Part shown: positions 23,128 through 34,991 of the stretch, piece by piece
Position numbering within the stretch: position 1 is the stretch's first letter
Layout of the letters: each line of letters begins with the position of its first letter
Source of the DNA: Cunninghamia lanceolata
Lineage: Eukaryota > Streptophyta > Pinopsida > Cupressales > Cupressaceae
DNA: 64,000 nt
Assembly (NCBI GenBank): GCA_027924645.1
Contig: BSBN01000809.1
Span: forward strand, 41,322,001-41,386,000
Direction: 5' to 3'
Program-made: the position numbers and the translations under genes
The notes under the pieces: generated by a model
Seen by the model: only the letters and a program-made list of their open reading frames with translations
The model's database searches: none
What the model was told of the DNA's origin: nothing

Positions 23128-25955
23128 CAATAACAAAATGAACTTATACAATATACTACATACTATACTCATTAGATGTAAAACCACTCATCATCCCTAA
23201 CTCCTAAAATCTTGATCAAACTTTTCTCATTCAATATTGGCATATAGCTAACTAAATTAAACGTAGAAAATACTTCTCTCATTACTGTCCAAAAATTTAT
23301 GATGTCTACCAATCAAGTGACACTTCTAGATGCTTTTTCTAATAATCATTAGAATTTCGAGGAAGGCTGGGAAACAAGAAGCATATTATATTTTTATAGA
23401 AGGTTGCACCTGGGCGAGAAGAGCCCTTCGCCGGGATTACCTTCCTTTGTTTTTCTTTTGTTTGGATAACACCTACAGTTTGGTTCGATATACCTATGTG
23501 GGACTGGGGGCGATTTTATGTAAAAGACAAAGTAAGTGTGTCAGGTTTTGTGGAGCCCATAAATTATTTTTTATATTTTGCTGTTGACTGACTTGTTTTC
23601 ATTCGTCACCCTATTTTCCGCATATGATGATGCTAATGTTTTATCCCTTTTCAGTTTGCATGTGTGTGTCATTGGTTTCCTTTCATCACATGAAAACGTA
23701 GGTTAGGTATTAAGTAGCACTTATATTGATAGGGAGTGTAATGGGTAGGTGATTTGAAAAATTTGGGGATATTTAGGTTGATGAGAAATTGTATGGAAAA
23801 AGAGTAATAATATTATGTGGATGAACAAGATTTGATGTTGGAGTGTTTCAAATTAATCTCGTCATTCTAAAAGTGGATATATATATTTTTTGAATGGCGT
23901 TTTTATAGTGATTAGTGGGAAAAGAGATTTGAGCGTCTTCAATTCAATTGAGTAAGGTAATGAGTTCTATTTTTAAGTGGGCATTTGAGATGGTGATGGA
24001 TAAAAGGATAAGCAAAGTAACATAAAACTAGAGTGAGATAGGGACAATGTAGATAGGGTTCAATCATTACCTAAATGTAGAGTAAATAACAAACTCAATG
24101 GTTAGAATAAATTAACAAGTTTAAATATTTTAATTTAATGAGAGTAAGTTCAATAAATCAGGGGCAAATTTCATGATTTATAAAAAACTGCAACCCTACG
24201 GACAAAAAATAGCAATGATTCGAACTTACCATTATTCTAGTGAATATTGAAGATTGATTTAACTATATGGCCCACGTACAAATATATATACTACTTACAA
24301 AGTTACCATGGTTGCATCTTTGTTGAATCTTGTAGGTCTGTATAAAAAGAAACTCAAAATCTTCAAATGTAGATTCCCTTGGGAGAAGTGACAATTAATA
24401 CAAATTGATCAAGAAAATTATCTCTCAAGCACCACATTATTCAGATGAGGTTCATAACTATTATCAATTATGCCCACAAAATGGTGCTTCACCTTTTGCA
24501 TTGTGTACTATCACACTATTGTCACTGCTTGTTCTCATCCATTATTCTTAGATCTTAAATGCTTCTACATCAAAATTGAATGATGATCCCTCTAATAATA
24601 TGTGTTGAGCATTGAGCATATGCCACTAGTGGGACACTATAATGGACATTTTCAATGTTGCAAAATAAATCTCATATACATCTATGAAGTGACTAATAGA
24701 AAAATATTCTTTCAGTTGTTACACCTTGTTGTCCAATATTGTGGACATAATTCTACCTTTGAATGTTCGAATGTCCAAGTTGACTTGTACTCTAAAAGGA
24801 TTTTGTGTTTGCACAAGAACATGTTATTCAATGTGTTGTAACATTAGTCCAAGTTAGAACATGAGTTCATAGAATTGTCGGAAGAGCTCTTGGTGCTATG
24901 TTGTAATGAAACATCTTGCATGATAGAAGAATATAATAGGAAACATGTTTCAAATACTTGATAATAATAAGCCACTTCAAGGTGGCAACCTCCAAAACTC
25001 TCTAGGAAGAACATAATTTGCAATATGATATTCAAATAACACTCACTACATGTTACCCAAGTTTTTGTCATTATCTTCCAATAACAAGAATGTCCTTGTT
25101 CAATTTAAACTTGGTTTAGTCTTGTTCTCATAATGTATCTTACCCATTGTAAATTCCCCCAAGTCTTAAGGTCTTTGTACCTTGATTGGCATTTTCATTC
25201 TTTTGCAAACTTTATCGCCAGGTTTGCTAGATCATGAACCTAGCAATGTAGTAATAGGACAGAACATTGACTTAGTTCTCCTTTGTCATCGGCATTCTTT
25301 CCCTTTTGCAAACTTTCTTTGTTGTCCTATGTTCCTTATTGCTTAGTTTTTTAGTTCGCTAACTCTCTGACAAGCTGGTCATATATTCCTGTGAGTTAGT
25401 CCTGTCAAGTTTGATCCTGCTGATGAAAGGAAACTCTTTGTTAAAGTCTCATAGCTTAGAAGCAAAGTTAGCGAACCATGAGTTCATCAATGTATGGTTC
25501 GCCAATAAAGACTAAAGATAAGTAATGATCGCTCGTAACAACAATCAACATACTATTGAGTTCATGAACTCTTAAGTTCACTGATGAGATTGTTTCCTGA
25601 CTCATCTTTCATTGATAACTAAAGTTTCACAACGACATGGTTCACCGATGAAGAACTAAAAGGAGAGATACCTTCAAGTTTGAGAAATGAAATCTTCACA
25701 GATAAGTGAAATTTAAAAGGTGTTGTGTCCACTACCCCTAAGTATTAATTACAAGGGTGTATTAATGAGTTAAAATGATACCCTAATAAACAAGGTTTTG
25801 AGATGCATTTTATTCACCATTTAACACCAGATTTCTCCTCAACACTAGATCTGCACTCTCGTTAATTGGTTTGAGCTCATTCTTATAGTTAGTTATAGTG
25901 TATGAGGTAGGTGGCATATAATTTCCCCCCTCACAGTTCAAATTATTCCATATAT
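23128..25955. other. Spacer of unit B, mostly non-coding
   Basis: Counterpart of 16519-19340. 23330-23587 stays open here (YVGLGAILCKRQSKCVRF) over the GC-rich patch, because small deletions differ from unit A. No known protein was recognised. Confidence 0.4.
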
Positions 25956-25969
25956 TTGAAATTGTTGGA

Positions 25970-28015
25970 TTGTATTGCACTCTCTCATGGTTTCATGAGT
26001 ACTGTACATATACCACACATCCATTCCTCCCACTGAAAGCATTTCCTCCTGAGGATTATCAAGTGCTATTGAGGGTGATCGACTATTCAATTTTGTGGGT
26101 GATACAAGTTGGAAAGATGAAATATAAATATCAAGGGTTCAATGTATCCACCATAATTGGAAATAAATTGGTCATGATAAAAGACACTGATCTTGGGCAT
26201 ATTAATATGAAGGATTTCTAGAATAGGATGGGTAATGACCCCCGAGAACCTATAGATGAGAGACATTCACAAGTGGTCTTTCTTGTGCTGAGGGTTTCCC
26301 TCCTATGGTCCAGTGTATAGCTTTGGTGTTGGATTCATAGAGAACTATCATATAGAGTCCCGAGAAGCTAGGACAGTGGATGGTTAGGTGGTTGTGACCC
26401 TAGATGCCAAATCCATTAGTAACAGCCTCAAATTATTTGTTTGGGAGGAATATACTAACATGCCAATAGAGATGGGGTGGGGTTATTATGTCGATAGGAA
26501 GAGTTGGTGTAAGAAGTGTATTGCCACCACCTGGCTTAAGAAGGAAAATAAAGGTCAATCTTAGCTTCCTACGAACCTTGTTAGAGCTCACTTTAAAGAT
26601 AACATCTCTGATATTATCACCCTTATGCATAGAGTAGTAAGAAGTGCTGAGTCAAATGAGTTTGTGAAGTGGATGTGCTAATTCATCTTAATGATATGTG
26701 TTAGGGATCAACACATTGATTGGACAAAGATGATCAGTGACCACCTACATGATCAGATGGTGAATTATTGGAAGAAGAATAAATTTTATGTGTTCATAAC
26801 TTTTCTATGTTCTTGCAAATATACAGAGGGTATGGCCTGGTCTAAGGACTACCACTCATTTCACTGATGCTACTTAGATTTATGATGGCTATCCTTAGCT
26901 GTAAGAGGAGACTGGAAATAAGGATTATAGGAGAGTCAGTGATGCCTCACTGATGTTCAATTTAGGTCCAGGATATATGGAAACCTTGGCCTTAGAATTT
27001 CCACACATGCAACAAACCTTGTTGTTTAGTATGGAAGCTATTTTATCCAATTTGATAGATTTATGTATATCAGAATTGGGGGTTTTGAGAAATCACCTTA
27101 CAAACTGCCTAGGTATGTCTTAGATTACATTATTTTTCTAGAAATCTGTAGACATATGTCACACGCTAGCAAGAAATACCATGATTACAAGAAGAAAGGG
27201 TACACTTTGCAATTAATTCACTACACTTGCAATAAACATGAAGATGCAAGGCATGTGGATAGAATTCTGTCTAAATTCAATTTCCATTTATATGTTTCAA
27301 GAACCTATTTTATAGTAAAGGTTTTGTGAATGATAATCTCTACAGACCCCTACTACATTTTCACCGACCCCACCTCAAAGAATATTAGAAAGATTGTACT
27401 GATGAGCATGAAGTTAGGAGGGATTGGATGAGGTTGACAATAGACCAAATGAGAGCATTCAATTTGGGGTGGGACCTTCCACACATTGTTGATGATTTTT
27501 TCTAATATGTTAGATGAAGGATATTAAGTAGAGAAAGATAAACCATTACCAAAATTGAGGTGGTCTGAGAAGGAGATCACTTATATATTTTTGAGGTCTT
27601 CTTTTGTGTTGGATAAGAGTAAGAGATAGATACAGGTGAAGATTGTTGGTCATACTACTACTCCACCCACAAAACAAGAAGTGAAAGGACAATGTTCTAC
27701 CATTCCATCAGCCTCTTAGAAGCCAGCTTCAAATGTGCATGCCACTAGGTCAAATATAGTTTCCCAAGGAGGGAATGATGGTGATGGGGAAGATCCTAAT
27801 AAGGGTGATAAATTGAAATTTTAGTTTGAGGGAGATGTTGAGAAACCAAGAACAAAGTTGAATATTAGAAGACCTCCCAAAGTTGATGCAAAAGGGACAC
27901 CCAAGGATAAACAAAAACATCAAATAAGGAGTCATGACATTCCTTCTTCACCTGATAGAGGTAATGTGCCTTTGGGTTCATTACAAACTCCTCCAGTTGA
28001 TTCTCATAATGTTAG
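25970..28015 (+). pseudogene. Unidentified element-borne protein, unit B copy (broken)
   Basis: Same decayed coding region as 19353-21396. It is open at 25970-26221 and 27063-27329 (GGFEKSPYKLPRYVLDYIIF retained). It is more damaged in the middle, where the unit A frame 19688-20185 is split by stops. The copia LTR at 28016 follows directly after DSHNVS-type coding sequence, so the copia was inserted into this coding region. That the same insertion is seen in unit A shows it predates the tandem duplication. Confidence 0.45.
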
Positions 28016-29458
28016 TGTTGCAAGTATGTGCTAACTAGTGTTGTCATTGATGTCAACATGTTTGTGTTGCCATTGGTGCCAACTATATCTTTTGATATGG
28101 CTATTTGTTGATTAATTAAGTTATCATGTTAAGAACACTGTCTGAGTATTTTGCTTCACATTTTCTCTGTATTGAAGACCGGAGTATGAGATTTGGATAT
28201 GATTTAGAGAAGTATTTGAAGATGCTAAATCCAAAATTTGGTGGTCCAAATCACTATGCAAAAAAAGTTCTATTCACCAGTTTGAAGATTGTGCCTGACA
28301 ATGTTTGCAGAATGATAGGGAGATAGTATTTTTCTCTGCATTTCTCCGCAGGTTGGATTTTGGTCTTGTGGTTCTCGACTTAATCTTATAAGGTCCTTAG
28401 CTATCTTCATTCCAAAGGATTTATTATTTGGTGCTCCGAAAAGCAAGTTACTGATTAGCAGAGTTTGACAGTGTCTATTGAGAAGCAGTCTGTAATGCGT
28501 ATTCAAGTGATATATGTTGTCTTCAAGTGAGATCTATTGAGGTTGGATTTGTCAGCTCCCAAGTGATTCTATGTTGTTTGTAGATGTCTGTAGAATGTAT
28601 TAAAGGCGTGTGCTTGATCCATAAGTTACAATGAAGTTCTTGAAAGCATGCATCCAAGTGTTCTTAATGTGTGCACTAGTTATGGCTGACCTGGTTATTT
28701 ACACTTGTTGCGGAGATGATTCGTGGATTGTAGAAGCATGTCCAAGCATGTGAAGATGTATTTAGGTCTGAGCTAAACCATGAGGTGTTTCTCTTTCTTT
28801 CATTTGCTCCACAAGTTTGTTTAGGTCCATTCCTAATTTGATTTATGTATATATGCTGACCTTGGAGATAATTCCAATGGTTGTAAAATGTAATGCCAAC
28901 CTTGATGTGCATTCCAAGGTTGATGATAGGTATAAATGTATGTAATGAATTCATGAGTGAGGTGTGATTGTACAAAGATGCGAAGATAAAGTGTGAGTTG
29001 TAAAAGTAGAGCATAGCAGAGGAGATATATTGTGCTTCAATGGAACTGAACTCAAGCATGGTGTAGATGCTACTATATCAGTTCATCTTGGCAGTGAGCC
29101 AATCTTCAATGGTGAGCCAACCCTCTGTAGTGAGACACCCCTGGCAGTGAGCCACCCTTTGGCAATGAGCCTTTCATTTGCGCAGTGAGCCCTTTTGTTA
29201 GTGAGCCTCTTTTTCTATTCGGTATTGTTACTACATTATATTGTGAGCTAACACTCACTATGGTTTTTCCCTATTTAGGGTTTTCCACATAAAAATTTGG
29301 TGTTGATGTGTTTATGTTTTGATTCTTCTATTCATGTTTAATCTTCATAAAAAAAAAGGAGTTAAAGTAAGTGAATGTGAAAGTGATTTTGTTAAAGAAG
29401 TTAAAGTTTTGATACAACTGATTCACCCCCCCTCTCAGTTGTCTTGTGCCTTTCAACA
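28016..29458 (+). repeat. 5' LTR of the Sirevirus-like copia
   Basis: 1,443 bp, TGTTGCAAG to TTTCAACA. From 29088 to 29215 it has at least seven copies of a GCAGTGAGCC-like unit spaced about 17-25 bp. Around 29262-29295 it has CCCTATTTAGGGTTTTCCAC, and at 29414-29442 the C7-loop stem. Confidence 0.88.
29414..29442 (+). promoter_or_regulatory. Stem-loop with C7 loop near the LTR end
   Basis: Arms ACAACTGA and TCAGTTGT (8 bp, perfect) enclose the 13-nt loop TTCACCCCCCCTC. In the RNA it would fold in U5 just before the primer binding site. The same loop with different but still paired stems recurs at 40242-40274, 46723-46755, 12571-12601 (minus) and 63224-63252 (minus). Confidence 0.6.
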
Positions 29459-29460
29459 AT

Positions 29461-29472
29461 TGGTATCAGAGC
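29461..29472 (+). other. Primer binding site (tRNA-iMet type)
   Basis: TGGTATCAGAGC, 2 bp after the LTR end at 29458. Complementary to the 3' end of initiator tRNA-Met. Confidence 0.9.
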
Positions 29473-29516
29473 GAGGTTCCTTGGAAGAAAGCCTAACAAC
29501 TTAAGGTAGATTTGGG

Positions 29517-30480
29517 ATGACACACAAGAAAGACATTCCTTAGTTTGATGGATCTGACTATGCCTACTGGAAGGTACGAATGGAATGTTGTCTTATTTAG
29601 ATATTGGTTATAATGTTTGGGAAATGGTTAAAGATAAATACACGATACCTAAAAATGGTCCACAGTTTGATGAAGAGATAAAAGATTTTGAGACTAATCA
29701 TAAAGCTAAAAATGATCTATTAAATGCCCTATCTAACACTGAAATGGCAAAATATGTGGTTCTGGAAACTGCTCATGAGATTTGGGACAAATTAAAGAAA
29801 ATTTATGAAGGTGATGCATTGGTCAAGAAGGCCAAGTTGCAGAACTTGAAGACCACATATGAAACCATGTGAATGGTTGAAGATGAGAACATAGCATGTT
29901 ACATATAGAAGATTGATGAAGTTGTCAACAACATTAGGGATCTTGGTGGTAAATTAAAGGATGAGGATGTTGTAGATAAGATACTTAGAACTCTTGCCAA
30001 ATCTTATAGTCACAAGGTATCTTCCATTGAAGAATTGTTTGATATGGGAAAACTTCAAAAGATCAATTGTTTGGTAAATTGACTACTTTTGAGATGAGAT
30101 AGTTTGGTACTACTGATGGCCCTATGAAAACTGAGACTGCTTTCAAGGCCAAGGAAGAAAAGACTGCTAGATCAGATAAATATGTTGTGGAATTAGATGA
30201 AGAAGATTTTCTAGAACTTGAGGCAAAATTTGCAAGTAGAATAAAAAGGGGCAATAGAGGAAAGTTCAAAGGTAGGTTACCTTTCAAATGTTTCAATTGT
30301 GGTAAAATTGGTCACTATGCTTCAAGATGTCTTAACAGAGCTTTGAAAATCAATGAGAGTAAAGGAAAAATGGTAAGAAATAGTTACTATGTTAGAGATG
30401 ATGATGATGTATGTGATGATGAATCTAATTCTGATTATGGTAATAGTAGTGAATGCTTGTTTATTGCACTTAGAGAATAA
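29517..30480 (+). pseudogene. Copia gag (broken)
   Basis: The ATG at 29517 (MTHKKDIP, then a TAG, then FDGSDYAYWKVRME) fits the start of a UBN2-type Gag. After a shift near 29584 the frame 29585-29872 continues (VWEMVKDKYTIPKNGPQFDE, AHEIWDKLKKIYEG). 29873-30095 remains readable through stops (IRDLGGKLKDEDVVDKILRT). 30124-30480 is open and ends with the zinc knuckle CFNCGKIGHYASRC followed by an acidic tail. Gag forms the particle and packages RNA. There are three or more stops and at least two shifts, so it is inactive. Confidence 0.88.
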
Positions 30481-30507
30481 CCTATTTCTGCTAATCTTGC
30501 AAGTTGT

Positions 30508-31023
30508 GTGAAAGAAGGAAGTCCACGAGAATTATTTGCATTTTATGCTAAAAAGGAAGATGAATGGATCATTGACAGCGGATGTTCAAATCACATGACA
30601 AGAGACAAGAGTAAGTTTGAAAAGTATGATGGAGGACTTGTTAGGTTTGGTGATGATGCAACTGGTAAGATTTGTGGAAAAGGATCTATTACTTTTGATG
30701 GCAAGTATAATACAAATGATGTTCTTTATGTCAAGGGCTTAAAGCATAATCTTCTAAGTGTTGGACAAATGTATGACAAAGGGTATAATCTTATGTTCAA
30801 GGACAATGGGTGTAAGATAAAAAATAGCTCTGGAACCTTAATTGTTGCTGGTAAGAAGACTCATGGTAATGTCTATCATTTGAAAGGTGCTAAAAATTGT
30901 TGTTTGTTGGCTAAGATAGATGAAATTTGGTTATGGCATAGGAGAATGTGTCACATTTAACTTCAATAATCTAGTGAGAATAAGCACTGTTCAAGATGTA
31001 AGAGACCTGCCTAAGATTGTGAA
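30508..31023 (+). pseudogene. Copia protease and start of integrase (truncated)
   Basis: 30508-30960 (GTG start, a fragment of Pol) has IIDSGCSNHMT, the aspartic protease active site. It continues as VLYVKGLKHNLLSVGQM and, in the pre-integrase zinc domain, WLWHRRMCHI. After a frame slip near 30958 it reads on as NNLVRISTVQDVRDLPKIV up to 31023, where the Tat LTR begins. Protease residues look intact. Confidence 0.9.
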
Positions 31024-31179
31024 TGTAGACACCCAAAATTGACCCTTTGTACCATTTATCAATTTGTCGCTTTATTCACCACTGCATATGTCCATTTTGT
31101 CTAGCACACTTGTATCAATTATCTAATTTCTTCTAAACCATCTATTTCCATCATTAATTAAATAAATAATATTTTGTTA

Positions 31180-31600
31180 ATTTTTTTTATCAGTAAGAGA
31201 GTATTTATATTATATTGAAATTATCAAATACAAGTTGTATCCTTCATGTCTGTTTTAAAATGAGAAACACTAGGTCACGTAGGACCAACCTCCATAGCCA
31301 CACAAGGCCAAAATTGACAAGCTTTTAAGTAGGGCAGAACTGAAACAAAACCACGCCATAAACGGCTAAACTTTGACCTCCATCATGACCAACTAAAACT
31401 CTCTACCAATAAAACTATAGACAGGTAAACTTTGAAAAAAAACTAAGAGAACAGAAGGAACCACCAGCACCCAGACAAGCCACCAAAATCATAGCACCAA
31501 GAAGCCTTCAGAGCTCACCTTCCACGAAGAGGTAATATCAGAATTCCCCAACCCACTCAAAACCTTCCGTGGGAGTGATGTTTGATGCAGAGGTGTTAGG
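31180..31600 (-). mobile_element. Possible LINE 3' remnant inside the LTR
   Basis: A T8 run at 31181-31188 followed by ATCAGTAAGAGAGTATTTAT would be, on the minus strand, a 3' end reading TACTGAT plus a poly(A) tail, a form common for plant LINEs. Downstream composition differs from the rest of the LTR. The far boundary (about 31600) and a target duplication are not visible. Confidence 0.3.
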
Positions 31601-33069
31601 TCTCCAAAGATAATCTAACAAGATCAAAAGGTTTCAATAGTTTGTGGGCTTCAACCAATAAGACTTCTCTAGCCTTCCTCTTGTCCTAAACTCCACCAAA
31701 GGGCTCAAGTTTGGATTCCAACTTCTCAGATGAATTCTAGCACCTTCTAGGGTCTCAACCTACCCCAACCAACAAGGTTCCAAAGGTTTCACAAACCAAT
31801 TTGATAGATTCTTGACAATTCCCCTTAACAGGCCTAATCCTTGTAGTCTTGTTCAGCGACTAAACTGTACTTTTCTCCAAACTTTCCCAAAACACTCTTG
31901 AAACAAATGACTGATTTGGATACCCTCTATTGAGTTCTAAAACATATCTCAAACTCACCTACTATTGTTTTGGACGAAATGCGACTGTCCTAACACCCTG
32001 CTGCCTTCCTACAAGGCCTAAATTGACCATTTTACAAAGGAACCCTATGACAAACTTGTCCCACACACTTCAAACCTAAAAATAGTCTTAGGAAAGGGTT
32101 CAAAACCAAGGATTTTCCATGTCTTATCAGGAGGTTTGCACATTTAAGGTTTGCAATACAAAAATCTCATTTCTAGGCCTCAAAACCTAGGGCTTCCTAG
32201 TTCTCCCACTTCCAATCACTTCCAGACCTCATTCAAAGGTCCAACACCATATTATTGACTATATTAAACAACAGAAATCATAAAAATATCACCTTGTTAA
32301 GACAGATCTCCGGCTGCTATAATCATGCCACCATTCTCAATGCTCTTTTCACACGCAAACTTGACTCCAAACGGTGATCACCTCTCCCATTTACACTCCT
32401 CCTGCTGTGTCAGGGTTAGAAACATATGTTACATGTTAATAAGGACCTATTCCATGAGAATCAGAATCCTACATTCATGGAAAGGTCCAAAAATGCATTG
32501 CAAACCCTCAAAATCCCTGTTTTCACAGTCAAACAGGCAGTTCTAGAAAAAACGTGATATCTCCCTCAAAATTCACTATAAAAACCTCAAACAAATTGAA
32601 AATTAAAGTTAACTCAATCTCATACCACATCCAATTGGTTTTAGATCAAAACAGTTCCGTACAAAGAAATGGTACGGCCTGCAACAGAAGATTTACAGAA
32701 AAAATCAGAAAATTCTATTTTTTTATTCAATTTTTGCACCTCTAAACTCCCTCCAAGGTACTTGTCCGTACATCAAATGACTTGAATATGATTTTATGAC
32801 CTCTGTCCCAACTTCCACAACCAATTTCCATTGGTTGGAGTGGGTAAAACTACCAAAACTACTCAAAATGGTTTTTCCCGCCTAAATGCTCATTACAAAA
32901 ATTTGAATTTCTGAACTTTGGTTTAAAGGATTTTCACCTTATTTAATGAACTCCTATCTTATTAATTCATCATGTTTGATTTTCTTAGGTTCATTAAACC
33001 TTCTTATTGATCTTAGACACCTCTATTTGACTCTAGGGGCACTATTGACCCAACTTACATCATTTTTGG

Positions 33070-33886
33070 TCAATATGTCATTATTGGTTTTAGGCTATTC
33101 CATTTGACTTGATGGACTCCATGGACTCCTCTCTTATTCACTGATGCCTCCTTGTTCCACAATGTTCTATTAGGTGCTCCTGCACCAATGTTGAACATTC
33201 TCTTCAAGAAGTCGTTGCCCCTTCGAGCCTTGCTTCTAGGCACGACCAGCTCTACTCCTCGGATATCCAAAATGCAAGGAAAGTATTCAATGGCGACCCC
33301 CAACTACAAAGCTCTGTGCAAGTCTTTGGCCCTCAGAAGCCCACCTCTTTCAGTTGCTGCAAGCACTTCGTCAAGCCCCTCCAAGAGAGTCCCTTTGAAG
33401 AGGTGTTGCACCAGAAGCTTAACCTCATCCTTGGGCGTGGAAATGTCCAGTAGAGCTTGAAATCTTTTACTACCTATAACAAAACTTTTACCCAAGAGGA
33501 GCTTCATTTCTTTAACAAAGAAAGCATCGTTCTCCTTCAGAAGCCTCTTGAGCCTCTGCTCTGTGATTTTACCTTTAAAATCCATTTGTCTAACTTTTGC
33601 AGAAAGGCAAATAGGAGACTCCATACCACCACAGACAAAATAGCTGGTAGGAAGAAGGTGAATGATAATCGGCAGTGGTAGTGGTGGGATCTCCATACAA
33701 AGAAGAATGTAGAAAAATCCAGACGTCAAGCAGAATAAGAAGGAAATCCACATATCTTGAAATGATGGGAGTATTATGATCAAATTCTCTCGCCAACTCA
33801 CATCTCACACTTCTAGACTGCCACCAATTGGGAAAATCGCCTATCACATGTTTTACCTCTGCCACTAGTCTTTTCAAGTTCTGCAA
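33070..33886 (-). pseudogene. Antisense coding-like region in the Tat LTR
   Basis: On the strand opposite to the element, frames join into about 270 codons: 33590-33886 (EVKHVIGDFPNWWQSRSVRC, EFDHNTPIISRYVDF), a shift near 33710, then 33304-33801 (EQRLKRLLKEND, GSKRFQALLDISTPKDEVKL) and 33070-33303 in the same frame after a single TAG (GVAIEYFPCILDIRGVELVV, NDFLKRMFNIGAGAPNRTLW). Amino-acid composition is balanced and unlike the AT-rich surroundings. No ATG start is clear. Antisense ORFs are known in some Tat elements but between pol and the 3' LTR. A captured host exon is the alternative. I do not recognise the protein. Confidence 0.4.
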
Positions 33887-33974
33887 ACAATAACTACCTA
33901 CCTAAAGCTGTCTTTTCCATTTCTTAACTGCCGCCGGCTATGTGCACTCATCATTGCCCCTGTCTAGTTATCTT

Positions 33975-34019
33975 GCGGGCCCGCCGAGGCGGCCACCTCA
34001 GCTATGTGAGGTGGCGCCC
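33975..34019. other. GC-rich palindrome and hairpin
   Basis: GCGGGCCCGC (33975-33984) is a perfect 10-bp palindrome. It is followed by a hairpin with arms GGCGGCCACCTCA (33988-34000) and TGAGGTGGCGCCC (34007-34019) around GCTATG. The island contrasts sharply with the AT-rich LTR and lies just upstream of the antisense coding-like region as read on the minus strand. Confidence 0.65.
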
Positions 34020-34650
34020 TCCCTACTGCCCCAATTATATTTATTTAATTAATTTCATCTATTTTCATTATCTTTAGTTTTCTATTTTCTATCTATAATT
34101 AAATAATCTTTAATTATTTAATTATCCCATTCTTCTACTAAAATTAAATAAATTTTCTAAATTTATTTTATTTGCCCCTTTCTAAATAAATAAAATTGAT
34201 ATTTTATTTATTTACCCTCTCATCATGCATATAAATTAAATAAATTTATTTATTTAATTTATATTTATTCTTCTAAATTTATTTAATTTATATTTATTGA
34301 TATTTCTAAATTTAGCTTTTTTTCTCTATCATATCTTATCATTTTCCTTTTTTTATCACTTTCTTCTATGTGTACAAGTTGTCCTTGTCCATAATATGTC
34401 AAAAATTAAATACAAAAATGATTTAATTGGTTTTAAAATTAATTATCCTTATCATCCAACTCTTAAAATATAAAAGCATCTTATTTTAAGAAAATCAATA
34501 TTTTCTCCACCAACAAAGCCAACTAAATCATTCAATAAAAGCTATCCCTATGGACACATGTCTTGTACACATTCATCCATGCCTCTTGAATTATCTCAAC
34601 CATTCATGTAGCCACTTTTTCTCCACCATTGATCAATCTTAGTTGAGAGT

Positions 34651-34658
34651 TATATATA
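34651..34658 (+). promoter_or_regulatory. TATA box of the Tat LTR
   Basis: TATATATACACCCTCTC at 34651-34667 is the clearest TATA-type promoter in the LTR, giving an expected transcript start near 34685 and about 285 bp of R-U5 before the PBS. Confidence 0.5.
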
Positions 34659-34973
34659 CACCCTCTCATTTCATTTCATCATACACAATCTCTATAGCAT
34701 CTAGATTATCATCTTATGCATATCACCTCCATTGAGAATCCATTAAGCATTTTGAGCATATCAATCTATCATCATGGTAACTTTGGCAACTATGGTTGTT
34801 CATTATTGAGAAGCAATTCACATTCAACCAAGGAATCCACACAATCTAGGTGACATTGTTCTTTGATTTGCTTTCATTTTGTGTCATTTAGATAGATTTC
34901 TTGAAGGTGGTAGGATTGGGTTTTGATTGTAATGCTTGATCGTGTTAACCTAATTTTTTCCACTCACACATTC

Positions 34974-34991
34974 TGGCACGCCCGGTGGGAC
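34974..34991 (+). other. Primer binding site of the Tat element
   Basis: TGGCACGCCCGGTGGGAC begins 3 bp after the LTR end. TGG start, length and position are typical of a tRNA 3'-end complement. I cannot assign the tRNA from memory. Confidence 0.7.

Larger units (their letters stand above)
22556..29171. repeat. 6.6-kb direct tandem duplication, unit B
   Basis: 6,616 bp, second copy of 15949-22551. To the right of 29171 the LTR continues normally to 29458, so this unit keeps the original right flank while unit A keeps the original left flank. Confidence 0.93.
28016..31023 (+). mobile_element. Sirevirus-like copia, 5' part
   Basis: 5' LTR 28016-29458, PBS, gag with UBN2-type capsid, zinc knuckle, protease and the start of the pre-integrase zinc domain. 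The element is cut at 31024 by the Tat element, which would have a GTGAA duplication on its left. The rest of pol is not in the window. A GTTAG at 28011-28015 would be its left target duplication. Assignment to the Sirevirus group rests on the long LTR with a C7 motif before its end, the TTGATGTCAAC-type motif after the LTR start and the D-S-G-C-S protease. Confidence 0.85.
31024..34970 (+). repeat. 5' LTR of the Tat element (3.9 kb)
   Basis: Starts TGTAGACACCCAAAATTGAC and ends CACTCACACA just before the PBS. Very long LTRs are usual for Tat/Ogre elements. Contents: a possible minus-strand LINE remnant (31180 on), an antisense coding-like region (33070-33886), a GC-rich hairpin (33975-34019), AT-rich AATTAAATAAA repeats (34025-34340) and a TATA box at 34651. 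There is no second LTR in the window, so its start is inferred from TGTAGACACC and the interruption of copia coding sequence exactly there. Confidence 0.75.
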
